NCBI GenBank assembly: GCA_020809705.1
Contig: CP085825.1
Location: 2,604,001-2,668,000 of the forward strand
Origin: Calonectria ilicicola
Lineage: Eukaryota > Ascomycota > Sordariomycetes > Hypocreales > Nectriaceae
Length of the DNA: 64,000 bases
Direction: 5' to 3'
Below, piece by piece: positions 33,726 through 45,053 of this stretch. Position 1 is the stretch's first letter. Every line of letters begins with the position of its first letter. Made by a program: the position numbers and the translations under genes. The notes beneath the pieces are model-generated. The model was not told the origin of the DNA, searched no databases, and was given only the letters and a program-made list of their open reading frames with translations.

Positions 33726-34425
33726 TCGACTAATTGACGCACCTCTGATTTTTCCCCGCCTGTGTCCATTCAACATATCCACTCAAACCCGGGCCCAGAG
33801 AACACCGTCGACGAATTTACGCCATATGTCATGCAGTAGCGCAGGCGTGGGGGATCTGCTGCACTTTCTGCATTTGTCGTAATCTGTTTTGCTTTTTCTT
33901 TTCCCCTGGTGTCGAAGCTCCCGGGAAGCTTGTTTGCTCACGAAACGCTCACCTCATTCGACATATTTGCACCGACAGGCGTTTTTCTTGGATGGTTTCT
34001 TTCCGCTCAATAACAAAAGTTTTTCCGGTACGCGCATAGCTATAGAAGGAGGGTTTTGGGGGGTGCGTTGCTATAACCATAAAGATCTCACATATCATAA
34101 TTGCTTTATCTCGTTGTCCATTTGCCCCTCATTGTCGTGGCGGGACCCTGGTCGCCTGTCATGGCGCATTCTAAAATGAGCTAATAAGCTCAAATCTCAT
34201 GCCCCTCCTTGCTGATTGTCCAAATTTGAATTTGGTTGAGATTCCCCCTCCTCTCTAACACTGCAATGTCTGGTTATACAATTCTTCTAAGCGAGTTTCA
34301 TCTCTTCCAAAGCATCAGGCTTACTGATTAATAGATGTGAATCTGAGACTCTTTGCGACACAAATAACCCAAGACACCGGTACTCCGAGACATGCATATG
34401 GGATCTAATGCAATACTAATACGGA
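33726..34425. other. Convergent 3' intergenic region
   Basis: The 3' UTRs of APRT (+) and the GH47 mannosidase (-) lie here. No gene is seen. Confidence 0.55.
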
Positions 34426-37400
34426 TTACAAAACAATGGCGTTCTCAACAAGTAATCCTTGGCTCTCAACCCAATATCTCCTTCGCATTCCGACTCGCTT
34501 AGCATCAGCGAAACGCGCATAATCCCCTTGATTCCCATGCAACAGAACCATCGGCACACCATTGAACCTTTTGATACCATTGGGAGTTAGCTGTGCTTGT
34601 GCGAGCAATGGCCTTACGATGTCATCCTCATCTTCGTCATCCGGACCCTCATTGACCACAATGACAAGCTGAAGAGCCGTTGCACTCGGTGAAAAACTGG
34701 GGATGCGTTCAATCTTGTCACTAAAGGAGCAGCCACCACGACGCATGACAATGACCTGGTGCTCACGTGGTACTTCATCCGGCAATGGCTCATCGCAGTT
34801 TTCGCCGGCAAGGTAGATTGTGGTCCACGGGAAGTTGCTAAGTGGTCTTTTGGCATTATAGGTTGGTGAGCCGATGATTGGCGTATCGGCAATTGGGGGC
34901 AGAGGAAATGCGCCGGGCCCGGTCGCTGTGTAGGCAGTCCACCGTAGGATCGTAGGGTTATTCTGATCGGACTGAGACTCTGGCATGGTTGTATGAGTAG
35001 GATCAAAGACAGACGTGACAGCGCGAAGAAGAGATTTGAGGAGAGACTCGGATGGAGCTTCCACAATATTATCATGACTACTGGGGCTTTTGAAGGAGGC
35101 GTTAACGTCATCTGCAGGCGCCAGTAGAGAGGTGTTGACTTTCTCGGGTACGTCCATAATGGCATCAATCTCGATAATGTCTTGGCGCCGAACACAAGTG
35201 AACGCTTCATCTTTCATGTGACGAACATGATCTGCATGGAAAAACACGTTTTCATGGCGCCCGAGCTGTGTCACCCCTGCATGAGTGATCCTCCAAGTCT
35301 CGCTTCCGTGCTCGTCATCAGCCGGCTGTTGCTCCATCTGAAATCGCATGCCCGGGAGGTTCCGGACGGTTGGACCACTATGGCTATGCCACACGAGCGA
35401 AGACCCGAAACGAGCAGCTAATGAGCTGGTGCCATCTCCAGCCGGAAACTCGATCCATGATTGTATGCGCTCTACTGGGGCTGTGCAGATGCCGTCGCTA
35501 GGAAGCATGGAAGGAGGCAGGGTCCAAGGGAACACTGTGTAATTGGTCTTTGCCCTAAACTTGGTCACCCATCCTTTGTCTCGATCTTCGACTTCGACTG
35601 GCTCAACTGGCCCATGGAAGTTTGGAGTGTTGTGAAGATCAGTGAAGAGTGCGACGTTGAACAAATCTCGCCGCGCTGCAGTTGCTGAGCCAGAGAATGG
35701 GTCAGCAAGAGGGTATGCTGGGCATGTATTTGTGTAGCTATCGTCGTAGTATTGGTATTCGGTATCATCGCTCTTCTTCTGGGGCGCGGTATCTGATTTA
35801 TACTTGGGTTTCTTTGGTATAAGGAGGGGGTGCCCTTCAGTCGTGAAAACGAATGCCGCATCCAGGTTGTTCAGAGGGTGATCGGTGTCAAAGAGTAAAT
35901 AGAGATATTTTGCAGTTTCTCCGAGAAAGAAACTTTCCATTCGATCAGACTTTTCTCCCGTTCGAACATCTTGCAAACCGGCCCATCCACAAGATGTATA
36001 GCACCGCCGTTTAATATCCTTGAGAACCATTTCGCCAACGTAAAGATACCACGGGTCTTGAGTCGCACGGTAAATGTGGTATGTTGATTCGATAAACTCG
36101 GGGCGGCCTGGCCACCAACCAAGACCTCCATCGACATTGTTCTCGCGAACTGACCATCGCTCTGGTATGGCAGCGTAGCGCGTCCACAGGGCAGTGTAAA
36201 CAAGGTTGGCTTCGATGGCTTCGTCAAGCTCACCAGCCAATGCCAGAAGGCCTGGGTAAAAGGCACCAAGGCTATCAATCCACATCGTATATGGTTGGCC
36301 AGTAGCGCGGTGGTTATTTGAGTAATAGGGATAGTGGTTTCTGTCCGTGTAGATGTATCTCTTAACCGACGAGTGGGCTTGGTGCCAGGCTTCCAAAAAC
36401 GCATCTGACGAATGCAAAGCAGTTGGCAGAGGGGGATGGAGAGTATTAGGATCCAGCCAGCCCGTGCTACTTTGCCGTTTGGAAGTTGATATGTTTGGCA
36501 TGTCATGCCCGGAGAGCAAAATATGGCTCTTGAGGGCGTATTCAAAGAAGCTATCCATGCCTGCGCCGATTCCAGAGTGTGGACTTATCCACATCCCTCG
36601 CTCTGCATCAATGCCATTTCCAATGAGACCAATCTCACTTCTCCTGCCCCAGACTTCCCAAAAGGCTCGTTTTGCTGCATGTTCGAACCTTGGGTCGCCT
36701 GATAAGCGACTGAGAACTGTAAACTCCAGTGTTAGACTACCCGCTCCAGCACTGCAGGTCTCTGTAATCTCTTGGACATCAGGGTGCTCGGCGCCGGTTT
36801 CGCGATGTAGAGGCGAATTGGTGTAGAAGGGGATTCCATGGCGGAGGTTAACGCGAGGGTATGGGATGCCCGTCTCGGTATAAAAAGCAGGCAGGAGTCT
36901 TTGGCCCAAGTCCAACGCGAGCCTTAACAACTGACCATCATATTTGAAACCATTGGGCCATGATATGGGGGCCAGTTCCAAGAAATCATTGCTGGTCTCA
37001 TCATTGTCCGGTTGCGCATCATATCCAGAAATTGGTAGCTCTCCGATAGCAAACAAGTGCGCACTTAGAAGCCCTCCAAGCCCTCGAATGACGGTCTCAA
37101 AGACTTGAACCTTGCTGTCCAGGTCAAAACCAGATGCACGAAGTCCACGACCAGTGGGCCCCGGTCGTCCATCTCCGTAGTATTCCACGAACCGGGCTAC
37201 TCCGTCCTGAAAGTCGGCAAGGGCCTGGGATCCTGTATAAGATCCTTCCGGGGGACCTCCGGCAAGAATAGCAAGGGTTGACAAGCTGTCAATGAGCGTG
37301 AGCGAGTAGTTTCCCAAAGCATCGTTCAACCCGATATGACCGGGATTCTCGCGATCTCGAGTTAGAGGACTGCATGTCAAGGGACGAAGCTAATGGCAAG

Positions 37401-37629
37401 AGAGAAATGTTAGCTTTACTTAACAACAAGGCTACCAATGAAATGACAAGGGAGCTAAGGGAGGGCGCACTTCATCCTCTGGAAAGGCAAGCTCCATATA
37501 GTTGCTATATCCATGATAAAACATGTCCACCGTCTCCTTACGCAGCCGCTCCAGGCGGTCCTGGCGCATGGAAAGCGCAGTCCATGGTAACAGGGTGCAT
37601 ATCAGCAACAACGGGGCAACCACCAACAT
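34426..37629 (-). CDS. EDEM/Htm1-type GH47 alpha-mannosidase with PA domain
   Basis: Two exons on the minus strand, 37629..37471 and 37389..34426, separated by an 81-nt intron, give 1040 aa. Residues 1-20 are a signal peptide (MLVVAPLLLICTLLPWTALS). The GH47 domain spans about 30-560. It carries the segments HIGLNDALGNYSLTLIDSLS, MWIDSLGAFYPGLLALAGEL, WPGRPEFIESTYHIYRAT and the closing F-x-TEGHPL. The middle has several N-glycosylation motifs and Cys-rich stretches. A protease-associated (PA) domain follows at about 880-1000 (MRRGGCSFSDKI, PMVLLHG). EDEM/Htm1/Mnl1 proteins trim mannose from misfolded ER glycoproteins to mark them for ERAD; EDEM members are longer and more divergent than Golgi class I mannosidases. 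There is no HDEL-type ER retention tail (it ends VENAIVL), so ER residence would need a partner or another signal. Confidence 0.93.
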
Positions 37630-40600
37630 CCTGTCCGTTACCTCATGGGGACGGGGCTCAGCAATTATGGCCAGAGATGCACAGCCAGGCTGGGCTCATC
37701 CGGAAGAGGCGCAGGAAGCCAACGCCAAAGGGCCCATACAGATGTACAAGCGACTGTCTAGGTTTGGGCTGAGCAGATGGCGCTCACCTCGGTGTCGCGG
37801 AGACGTCAATAAGCCAAGCACCAGGGTGCTTCCGTGATGTGATGGGATGCTGTCATCTTCTCGAAACGCCACAGCCTTGTGATCGCGTGGATGAAAGGAT
37901 GTGGCTGGAGAAGCTAGGTCGGTGGCTAGTGAGTCTCATCTGACTGGTGGAGAATCCAAGTCTAGGACCAAATTGGGCAAGGCTGAAAACGAGGTGCCCC
38001 GATGACCGGATTGGGGCAGGGAGAGTGTTGGTGCCTTAATTCCCCGGCAGCGATACGTCTAGCGCCAGGAGGAAACAACGACGGCCGTCCCAAACGGGGA
38101 CGTAGGCAACCTCCCGCTGATTCGTTTACCGGGTCTGGAAATGGCCTCGTTTTCAGTGGACATTAGACATGCTTGCATCAGCATATCCACAGGACTAGAA
38201 AAGCTGAACTTTCGGACTGCTCAGCGTACGCTGCGGCTACGAGCACACCGTACGATGCTTTTGCTGCTGGCTACGTCTACGCCCCTTAGGACCTTTTGCT
38301 GAAAAGCGTCCCGGTAGAGTGGTCCCGAAGGATGTCGGTTGAAAAAAATGGCAAGGAGAGCTGTGATGGTGCGTCACATCTGTTGATCTACTGGCTGGGT
38401 TACCGGGCAGGCGCTTCGACTGCGACCGAGTGGCCAGTCTTGCCAACCAACAAGACACGCATGGCGGTAAAACCAGCCAACTCGCCGTGTTGTTGCCTGA
38501 TGCGACGTGCTGTTGGTGCTGTCGGTGTTGGTGATGGTGATGATGCCTGTTGGTCTTGAGCATGTTAAGCGCGTAGGGCTCAGTGATGACTCGCCTTTGG
38601 TCACCCAACACCATCACCACACGCACACGCACACGCGCGGCCGTTGACTTGCTTCGCTGCTGCAGCAAGCTGAGTGGTGTTTGGTGTTGCACCCCCCCCG
38701 GAACCGCCCGCCTGCCCGCCCGCGCAAAGTATAGATACATGACGTTCGTACCAACCAGGGTCAGGCGCATTCTCCACCGAGAGCTCCATCGAAGATCCTC
38801 GCTGATCCCCACACCCTGAACAAACGACAAGCCACGCGGTGCTTAGCGGGGTGCTGGCAGCTTCTAGTGTGGACTTCACTACCCGCCGTGCCGCCGAACT
38901 TCGTTTTCCTTTTTGGGACGAAGTGACCGTGTCCGGCATGTGCGCCGGTCGCTCGATTCTCATCTGCGACAAAAAGCAAAACGAAAAGCAAAAAAGCGAC
39001 GAGAAGTCAAAACAATTACGACGAGGTGCATCTAGGATGGACCGGGTGTTACCTCGGAGTCAATGCAAGCCATATTGCTGAATCTCGCATTTGGGCCAGT
39101 CAGGCGCGCCAGCGTCGCACAGCCTTTCAGCCCTTCTGCAACCTCTTTGCCCGCCCCACGAGGGGTTGTGTTCCTTGCCGTGGCGGTGAATCGCGACACA
39201 CGGCCCCAGATTCTCAACGTCCCCAATGACGCATCAGGTGCTGCTGCTGTGTTGGTGCGGCAGTTGCACATAGCCTTTAACCTTCCTTGCCTCACAGCCA
39301 GCCATGTTGCTATTTCCAAACCTGCCTCCATTTCCCTGTGGAATGCCTGCTTTTGCTCGTGTCTTCTCCAAGAACACTGCACCATAGTTGGGGGCAAACC
39401 CAGTGCAGCTGCGAGTAGTAATCGGTGCATTGCCGTAAACGATACCACACCCCCGCCCGCCTGGCCCCAGCCAAGCCTTGCCCACAGCTCTTCGCGGCAT
39501 GCTATTTGCGGAGGCAGCTGCACCAGTCAGCGTCCTGTTGAATTAATCGACCCTCTCTCGTCATCGAGGTCCAATGATCGGATTGCCGTCGAACGATGGA
39601 TGACGATGTGGCAGTGGGTAGGACTATTCTCCCCCACGCCTCAATCGCCTCAATTGGAAATGTTCAAAAGAGGGGGGTTGTGACGATTCAGCACTTGAGG
39701 CGTCGTCGGCCGCCTTGGCAATCAAGGCACGACTTCTTATTGATTGATAGATTGAGCAATCATGATTGCATCTTCGGCATTGCCGAATTCAACACCAACC
39801 GAGTCGATCAATCTTAGGCTCTTGAGCTAAGTGGTGGCCTGCGACGCTAAGCTAAGAATAAGCCCGCCGAATGCACTCTCCCTTTCTTCCGTCGCTCCTT
39901 GTAGACATGTGTCACGGCATGGGCACCCGCAGCCCGAAGGCTGTTGGTCGGCTTGCACGGGTAGGGCTGAGTCTCGCAGCGGCCTTGCTTACTGATTGGG
40001 CTGGCAGCAACCCCATCGCGGGCAATCAAATAGATGAGCATATGCCGTGTTATTCCCATGTAATCGAAAACGACTTGTGATGACATCGATGCTCACAAAC
40101 TCACAATCAACGAGAGGGGAGGGAAAAAAAAAAAAACCTCGTCATCAGGGACACCCTAGAACGAGCTCGCTTCGGACTTCCCAAGCTGGCGAAGTCGATA
40201 AGCTGATTCGCAGGTTTGATTCCCACTCTGACCCGAGGGTTTGGGTGCGGTCTCTTTTCGTGCCCACATAGTCGACAATGATACGACCTTTACGAGCAGA
40301 GGCTGCAGTACGCTGAAACCTATTCGCCAGTGGCGCAGCGGAATTTACCCAGACACTCTCAAATCAGGGCAGTCGTCTATCCACTCGCTCCGGGGATGGA
40401 CAGGTGGCATACGCTGGCCCTTGGCTGCCTGACGGGAGAAGAGTCCCTCACAATGCGCATTCTATTCTCAGGCTAGCATGCAGTCCCCTAGCCCTCGCAT
40501 CACCATCCCTCCCTCCAGACTGAGGGAACAATATAGTCGTCTCCTGTATTGTTGAGCGACCTGCTGTATCCTCACTAGCTCGGCCCCTCACACGACCATA

Positions 40601-42373
40601 CCACCGCACATTTACACACAGACGCACACGCATAGTTGGTTTGTGAAGGCTGGCCGGCGTGCATCCGGATGTGTGCATGCGCGCGTGCGTGCGTTGCATA
40701 CGTGAGGGTGTTTCCTCGCTCGCGTGAACACGCAAACGCGACAAGGACATGGACAAGGACAAGGACAAACACGGTCCAGTCGCGCTGGACAACCAGGCGT
40801 GCTCGCGCTCGCGCTCACTGCGGTGCGCTAGGCGTCGAAATAAGAAGTCTGAAATAAAATAAAACAAAACGGTCCAACACCGTCCCATGTTGCTAGCGTC
40901 GACAAGCGAAGATTCACGGAAACTCGTCGGTCGGGGGGCGGACGGTGCTGAGGGCTCCGGCGCCTAGGCACCACAGCCAAACCATTGCCGAACGGTCAAC
41001 GGCGTGATCTGCATCGGAGTCTAAGGCATGAGCCCTGGTGGGCGACTAGGGCATCGGCCAACGGGTCCGCTAATTTAGACTCAGGCCGTCTCCATCAATC
41101 TTGTCTCGACACCCTACTTCCGCCTTGAGTCGCAGCGAAACACCCTGGTCAGAAGCTGCATGCGTGTTGCAGTAGGCACCAAATTACATGAAGCGCAATT
41201 TTCCAGACTGTCGGGACCGTATACATTGCGAACACGCAAGCCGAGGGTGAATTGTCTCAATCAGGTGCAGCACACGCCCTGTGCCGTGTGTCCGCCGGCC
41301 CCCTTTCCCCTTTCCCCTTTGTTCTCACTCTCTCTCTCTCGCTCACTCGCTCACTCGCTTTCGTTGCAACTTTTTGGCGGCGGCCATCTCTCGCCACCGG
41401 ACCTGCCTCCATTTTTTTTTTTTTTGACTTTTTGTTTTTTTAGTGTTGTCATTTTTATTTTTATTTTTATTTTTCCTTGTTTAACACACCACGCCACTCA
41501 TGGTCAAGCAAGGGGATCGCCAATCTGGGCGGCCCCTCAACCCGTGCGCGCCTATTGCTAACCCCAGACTGTTGAATGAAGCCCCTCTCGGTCACTTGAT
41601 TTTCCACGTGCCGGGTGGTTTCTGTACAGCATGGCATCCTCCCTTCTCCAACCCAAGCGATTGCTCGATGGGGGGGAGAGGGCGATGCTTGAGCGCCTAC
41701 CCAAAAAAGAGGTCGCTCGGGGTGGCCGCTGTGCCGTGTGGCCGCCTGCCAGTGGCCGCATATTCGGCCTGGCTGTGACGAGGACCGCACAGTCCAAAGC
41801 CTCCTCCTTGAAACGTAGGCATTGGGGTGACAGACTGTCGGGTCAGGCTGACCAAAGACAAGTCGATGCTGCCTACCTTCTGACTAGCCATAGTGGAGGT
41901 TCCCATTATCCATAACCCTGCCTTTCCGGTGGGCGCGAAATGCAAAGGTTCCAATCCAGTCGCACTCACAAGTGGCACACTAGGCGGTCAGATGGGTTCT
42001 CTCCCTCCGGCTCTTGTTTTTCTATTTTTTCCCCCCCTTTGTATTTTTATCTTGGCTCGCTTGCAAGGTGTGGTGGGTTTTGTGAACAAATAAGGAGATG
42101 CATCTATTCGGGTATAGTGAAGACGTGCTTCTACATACATTGCAACTGATCTTGACAAAAACGTAAAAGAAAATGTAATCATAACCAGAAGAAAAGAAAA
42201 AAGAAAGAAAGACAACAACATGAAACAATAAACCAAGGAGCGTGGGCTCTTCGTCGCGAAGATGAAGCAATCTAAAATGGCCATACCCAAACCAGAAACC
42301 AAAGGAGCCTCCATTTCCCCAAAATCAACCCAATCCGTGCGCCAATGTATTCCCCATTCCGCCGTAAACCTCT
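37630..42373. other. 4.7-kb intergenic region
   Basis: It contains the promoter of the mannosidase (left end) and the 3' flank of the regulator gene (right end). Seen here: short CT- and AC-rich repeats, a GGACAA hexamer run (40743-40769), a CT-rich block at about 41290-41360 and T-runs near 41411-41480. A tRNA box A-like string near 40332 has no partner. No gene is supported. Confidence 0.5.
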
Positions 42374-44157
42374 CTATCGGTGTCGTGCGAAGGCCGCCGG
42401 CGCTACTGCTGATGGAGGGCTTAGTCTCATAATTGGAGACACACCTCGCTGTTGCATGACACCAGGCTCCATTTTGACGTTTGACTCGGGCCAAATTTGC
42501 ATGCCCATCATTTCGCTGCCCTCGTCCTCCATTTTAAATTCGGCGCGGCCGTGGACTTGGTTGATGACATCATCCTCGTGGGTGTTGTGCGAGCTAACAC
42601 TCATCATTTCATCGCTTAGTGGTAGCTCGTCGTCCACACCGCGCGGGTTGCCTCGCCTCCTCGTGGAAGCTGTGGTAGACTTGCGGCGCCGGCGGATGTT
42701 GCAGTCTGGGTGGGTCTCCATGTAGAAACCCTCTTCGAGCTTAAGGTCGTTGACAACCTTGACCTCAATGTCACTAGCATTAAGGCGCATGTTGCGAGAG
42801 CCGCCGAGCTCTAGGAATGTGTCGAGAATAGATTGGTAACGGTTCTTTTCGACTCTGACCCAAGCTTCGCGAAGAATATCCTTCTGTAAGAAAATAGTTA
42901 GAACAACTGCGCCATAAGAGGCGGGATTGGCTGGGATTAACTTACATCTCTGTCCATCCACTCGATATACTTTGAGCGACCGCGCTTGAACTTCATCTGC
43001 AGCATCTCCTTACCAGGGGTCTTGTGGAAGCGGTTTCTGAAGTCGTTTTGGATGCTCTCCCACATGTCCTGGCCCTTCTGGTGGCGGTGTTGCCAGCGGG
43101 ACTCAAAGATACAGCGCTCTTCCTCTGGGCAATTGGGCTTTAGTGTGGGAGGAACCTCATCGCCAAAGCAGTTCTTGTGCTCTTGGATTGGGTCGCTCAG
43201 AGTAGTTTGTCTCGGTTGGCCCCCGCGAGACTTGGTCGATCTTCTCTTGGTGACCTTGCCCGAAGCGACTGAAGAAGTACGTCTGCGAGGAGATCCACTA
43301 CCAAGACGCTCAGGATGGCCGTGGAGATCAGGAGTGATTTGTCGGTGGCGGAGATGGCCCGGGTGGGGCTCGTTCAGCAAAGGAGCGCCTGGGATCTCTC
43401 GGGGGTGCACGCTCATTGCCAGGGGTTGTTGGTGGTCCATTGGGGGAGAAATGTTGAGATAGTATGGGTGGTGGCTCATGGGGTGTGGCTCAGGCGCGTG
43501 TGATACTCCAAATGCGCCCATGTAGGGCTCTGGAGGGCCTGGAGTTCGACGACCGTCGTCAATGTATGGGTTCTCAATATATTCTTGAGCAACTTGAGCC
43601 TGGGAGGCCATTGGGGAGCTGTTTTGACTAGACTGGCCCTCAATGCCAAACTGCTGTGACCACTGCTGGGGGTACATTTTGCAGCTACCGGGGGGCGAGG
43701 GCTGCTGAGATCCGGGAGTGGAAGGAGGCGGGGGGTACTGGCCCACAAGTTTGCTTGCCTTGTGCAGAGGAGGAGAGGCAGCAGAGGAGATGGGTGTCAA
43801 AAGATTGGGGTCGCACTGGGCTGGGTAGGTGAAGGGAGAGGTAGAAACCTGTTTGCGCAGAGGTGAGTTGAGCCCACTAATATAGCGAAGGAGGGCGGGC
43901 AAAAGAAAGGCGAGGGTGCTAGCTAGTTGGCGGGAGCAACTTACTGTTCCGTATGGGGTCAGGTCTGGGTAGACAGAAGGTGTAGAAACTTCAGATAGGT
44001 TGGCAGCTCCCGAAAGATCGTCCGCGTGGGCAAGTCCTTGGGCGATATACTGCTGCTCGACCATGATCATGTGGAATGTGAGGGGGGAGTCGTGGACAAT
44101 TAAAGCCCAAGTGTCGTTGGAGTAGTGGGGCGGCGGTAGAATAAAATTATCTTGCAA
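42374..44157 (-). CDS. Probable transcription regulator with Myb/SANT-like region
   Basis: Three exons on the minus strand, 44157..43945, 43848..42946 and 42883..42374, give 541 aa. The second intron (62 nt, GTAAGT...TTACAG) is required to keep the frame. The first (96 nt) is a multiple of three without stops and is inferred from its GTAAGT donor and AAACAG acceptor. The N-terminal two-thirds are Pro/Gln/Ser-rich and low complexity. Residues about 315-430 form a basic, Trp-containing helical region (RWQHRHQKGQDMWESIQNDF, KMKF-like KFKRGRSKYIEW, then REAWVRVEKNRYQSILDTFLELGG) that looks like tandem Myb/SANT-type helices. A basic RRRRKSTTASTRRRG patch could be a nuclear signal. I infer a nuclear DNA-binding regulator; the target genes and exact family are not recognised. 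Confidence 0.82.
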
Positions 44158-45000
44158 CAGGTGTTTGCCTGTGGTTGTGGTGGTGGTGTTGGGTGGCAGC
44201 TTGTGTCTCAGACTGGCGCATTTAATAAGATGCAGTGCAGCGAGATAGACGTGCTGTTTAAGAAGTAGAAGACGGGACGAGGCAGATAGAGCAGAAAGAG
44301 GTTGAGGGCAGAGTCAGCCTGTCCTAAGATGCGGCCGGTTTTCGAGACCAAGTGTTGGCTATTATTCAAGACCTTGGAGTGAAGGTTGAATTGGGAGTGA
44401 GGAAAGAAAGAAAGCCTTGCGGGGATGCAGAACCGGCGACCTTTGTATAGTAATGGTTGAAGGTGAGAAGCAGCGAGTGGAGTGCAGGCAGATCAACTGC
44501 AGGAATTCTCAGCGGCCGAGCAAGTACAGTACCTGGCCTCGATGGAGAGAGCAACGATATTAGCAGGTCCAGGGATCGAAGGAGGGGACCCCCCTGGTCT
44601 CTGGATCCCCTAGCCCAGTTTCCGGAGACCGGGGGGAACATGAGCCCCAGGGCTGCAGTGCCACGAGCAGAGGCCAAACACAGACGGGGAGAGAGGAGCG
44701 GAGGGGTGGCACGTAGAAACTGTCATGCATGAGATAGCCGCCCGAGGGGGGGGCGTCTGGTGAAGAGGCGCATGGGGACAGGCCAGGTTTTGGGACGTGC
44801 CAGTGGAGATGGGGCTGGGAAGCAGAAAAGAGAAAGAGGGTGGGGAGAAGCGTGGGTGAGGAGGATGAAGATGGCAGGATGTGATGGAGATGGGAGGGGG
44901 CGTGTGTATGAGTGGGGCGTGGGGATAGTGCGTCTCGATGCGACAAGGCCGGGTGTGAATTGCAGACTAGACGAGGTGTGTAGGTGTAGGTGTAGGTGCA

Positions 45001-45053
45001 GCGTGTGTGTGCGTGTGTGTGTGTGCGTGTGTGTGTGTGCGTGTGTGTGTGTG
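45001..45053. repeat. (GT)n microsatellite with GC interruptions
   Basis: Alternating GT interrupted regularly by GC every 8-12 nt, in the leader or promoter of the minus-strand regulator. Z-DNA-prone alternation. Confidence 0.9.

Noticed and set aside
35871..36545. 224-codon minus-strand open frame inside the mannosidase gene
   Set aside because: A shifted frame of the same strand within a fully supported GH47 coding region.
40332..40345. tRNA box A-like GTGGCGCAGCGGAA
   Set aside because: No box B at the right distance downstream; the only similar T-loop string lies upstream at 40213.
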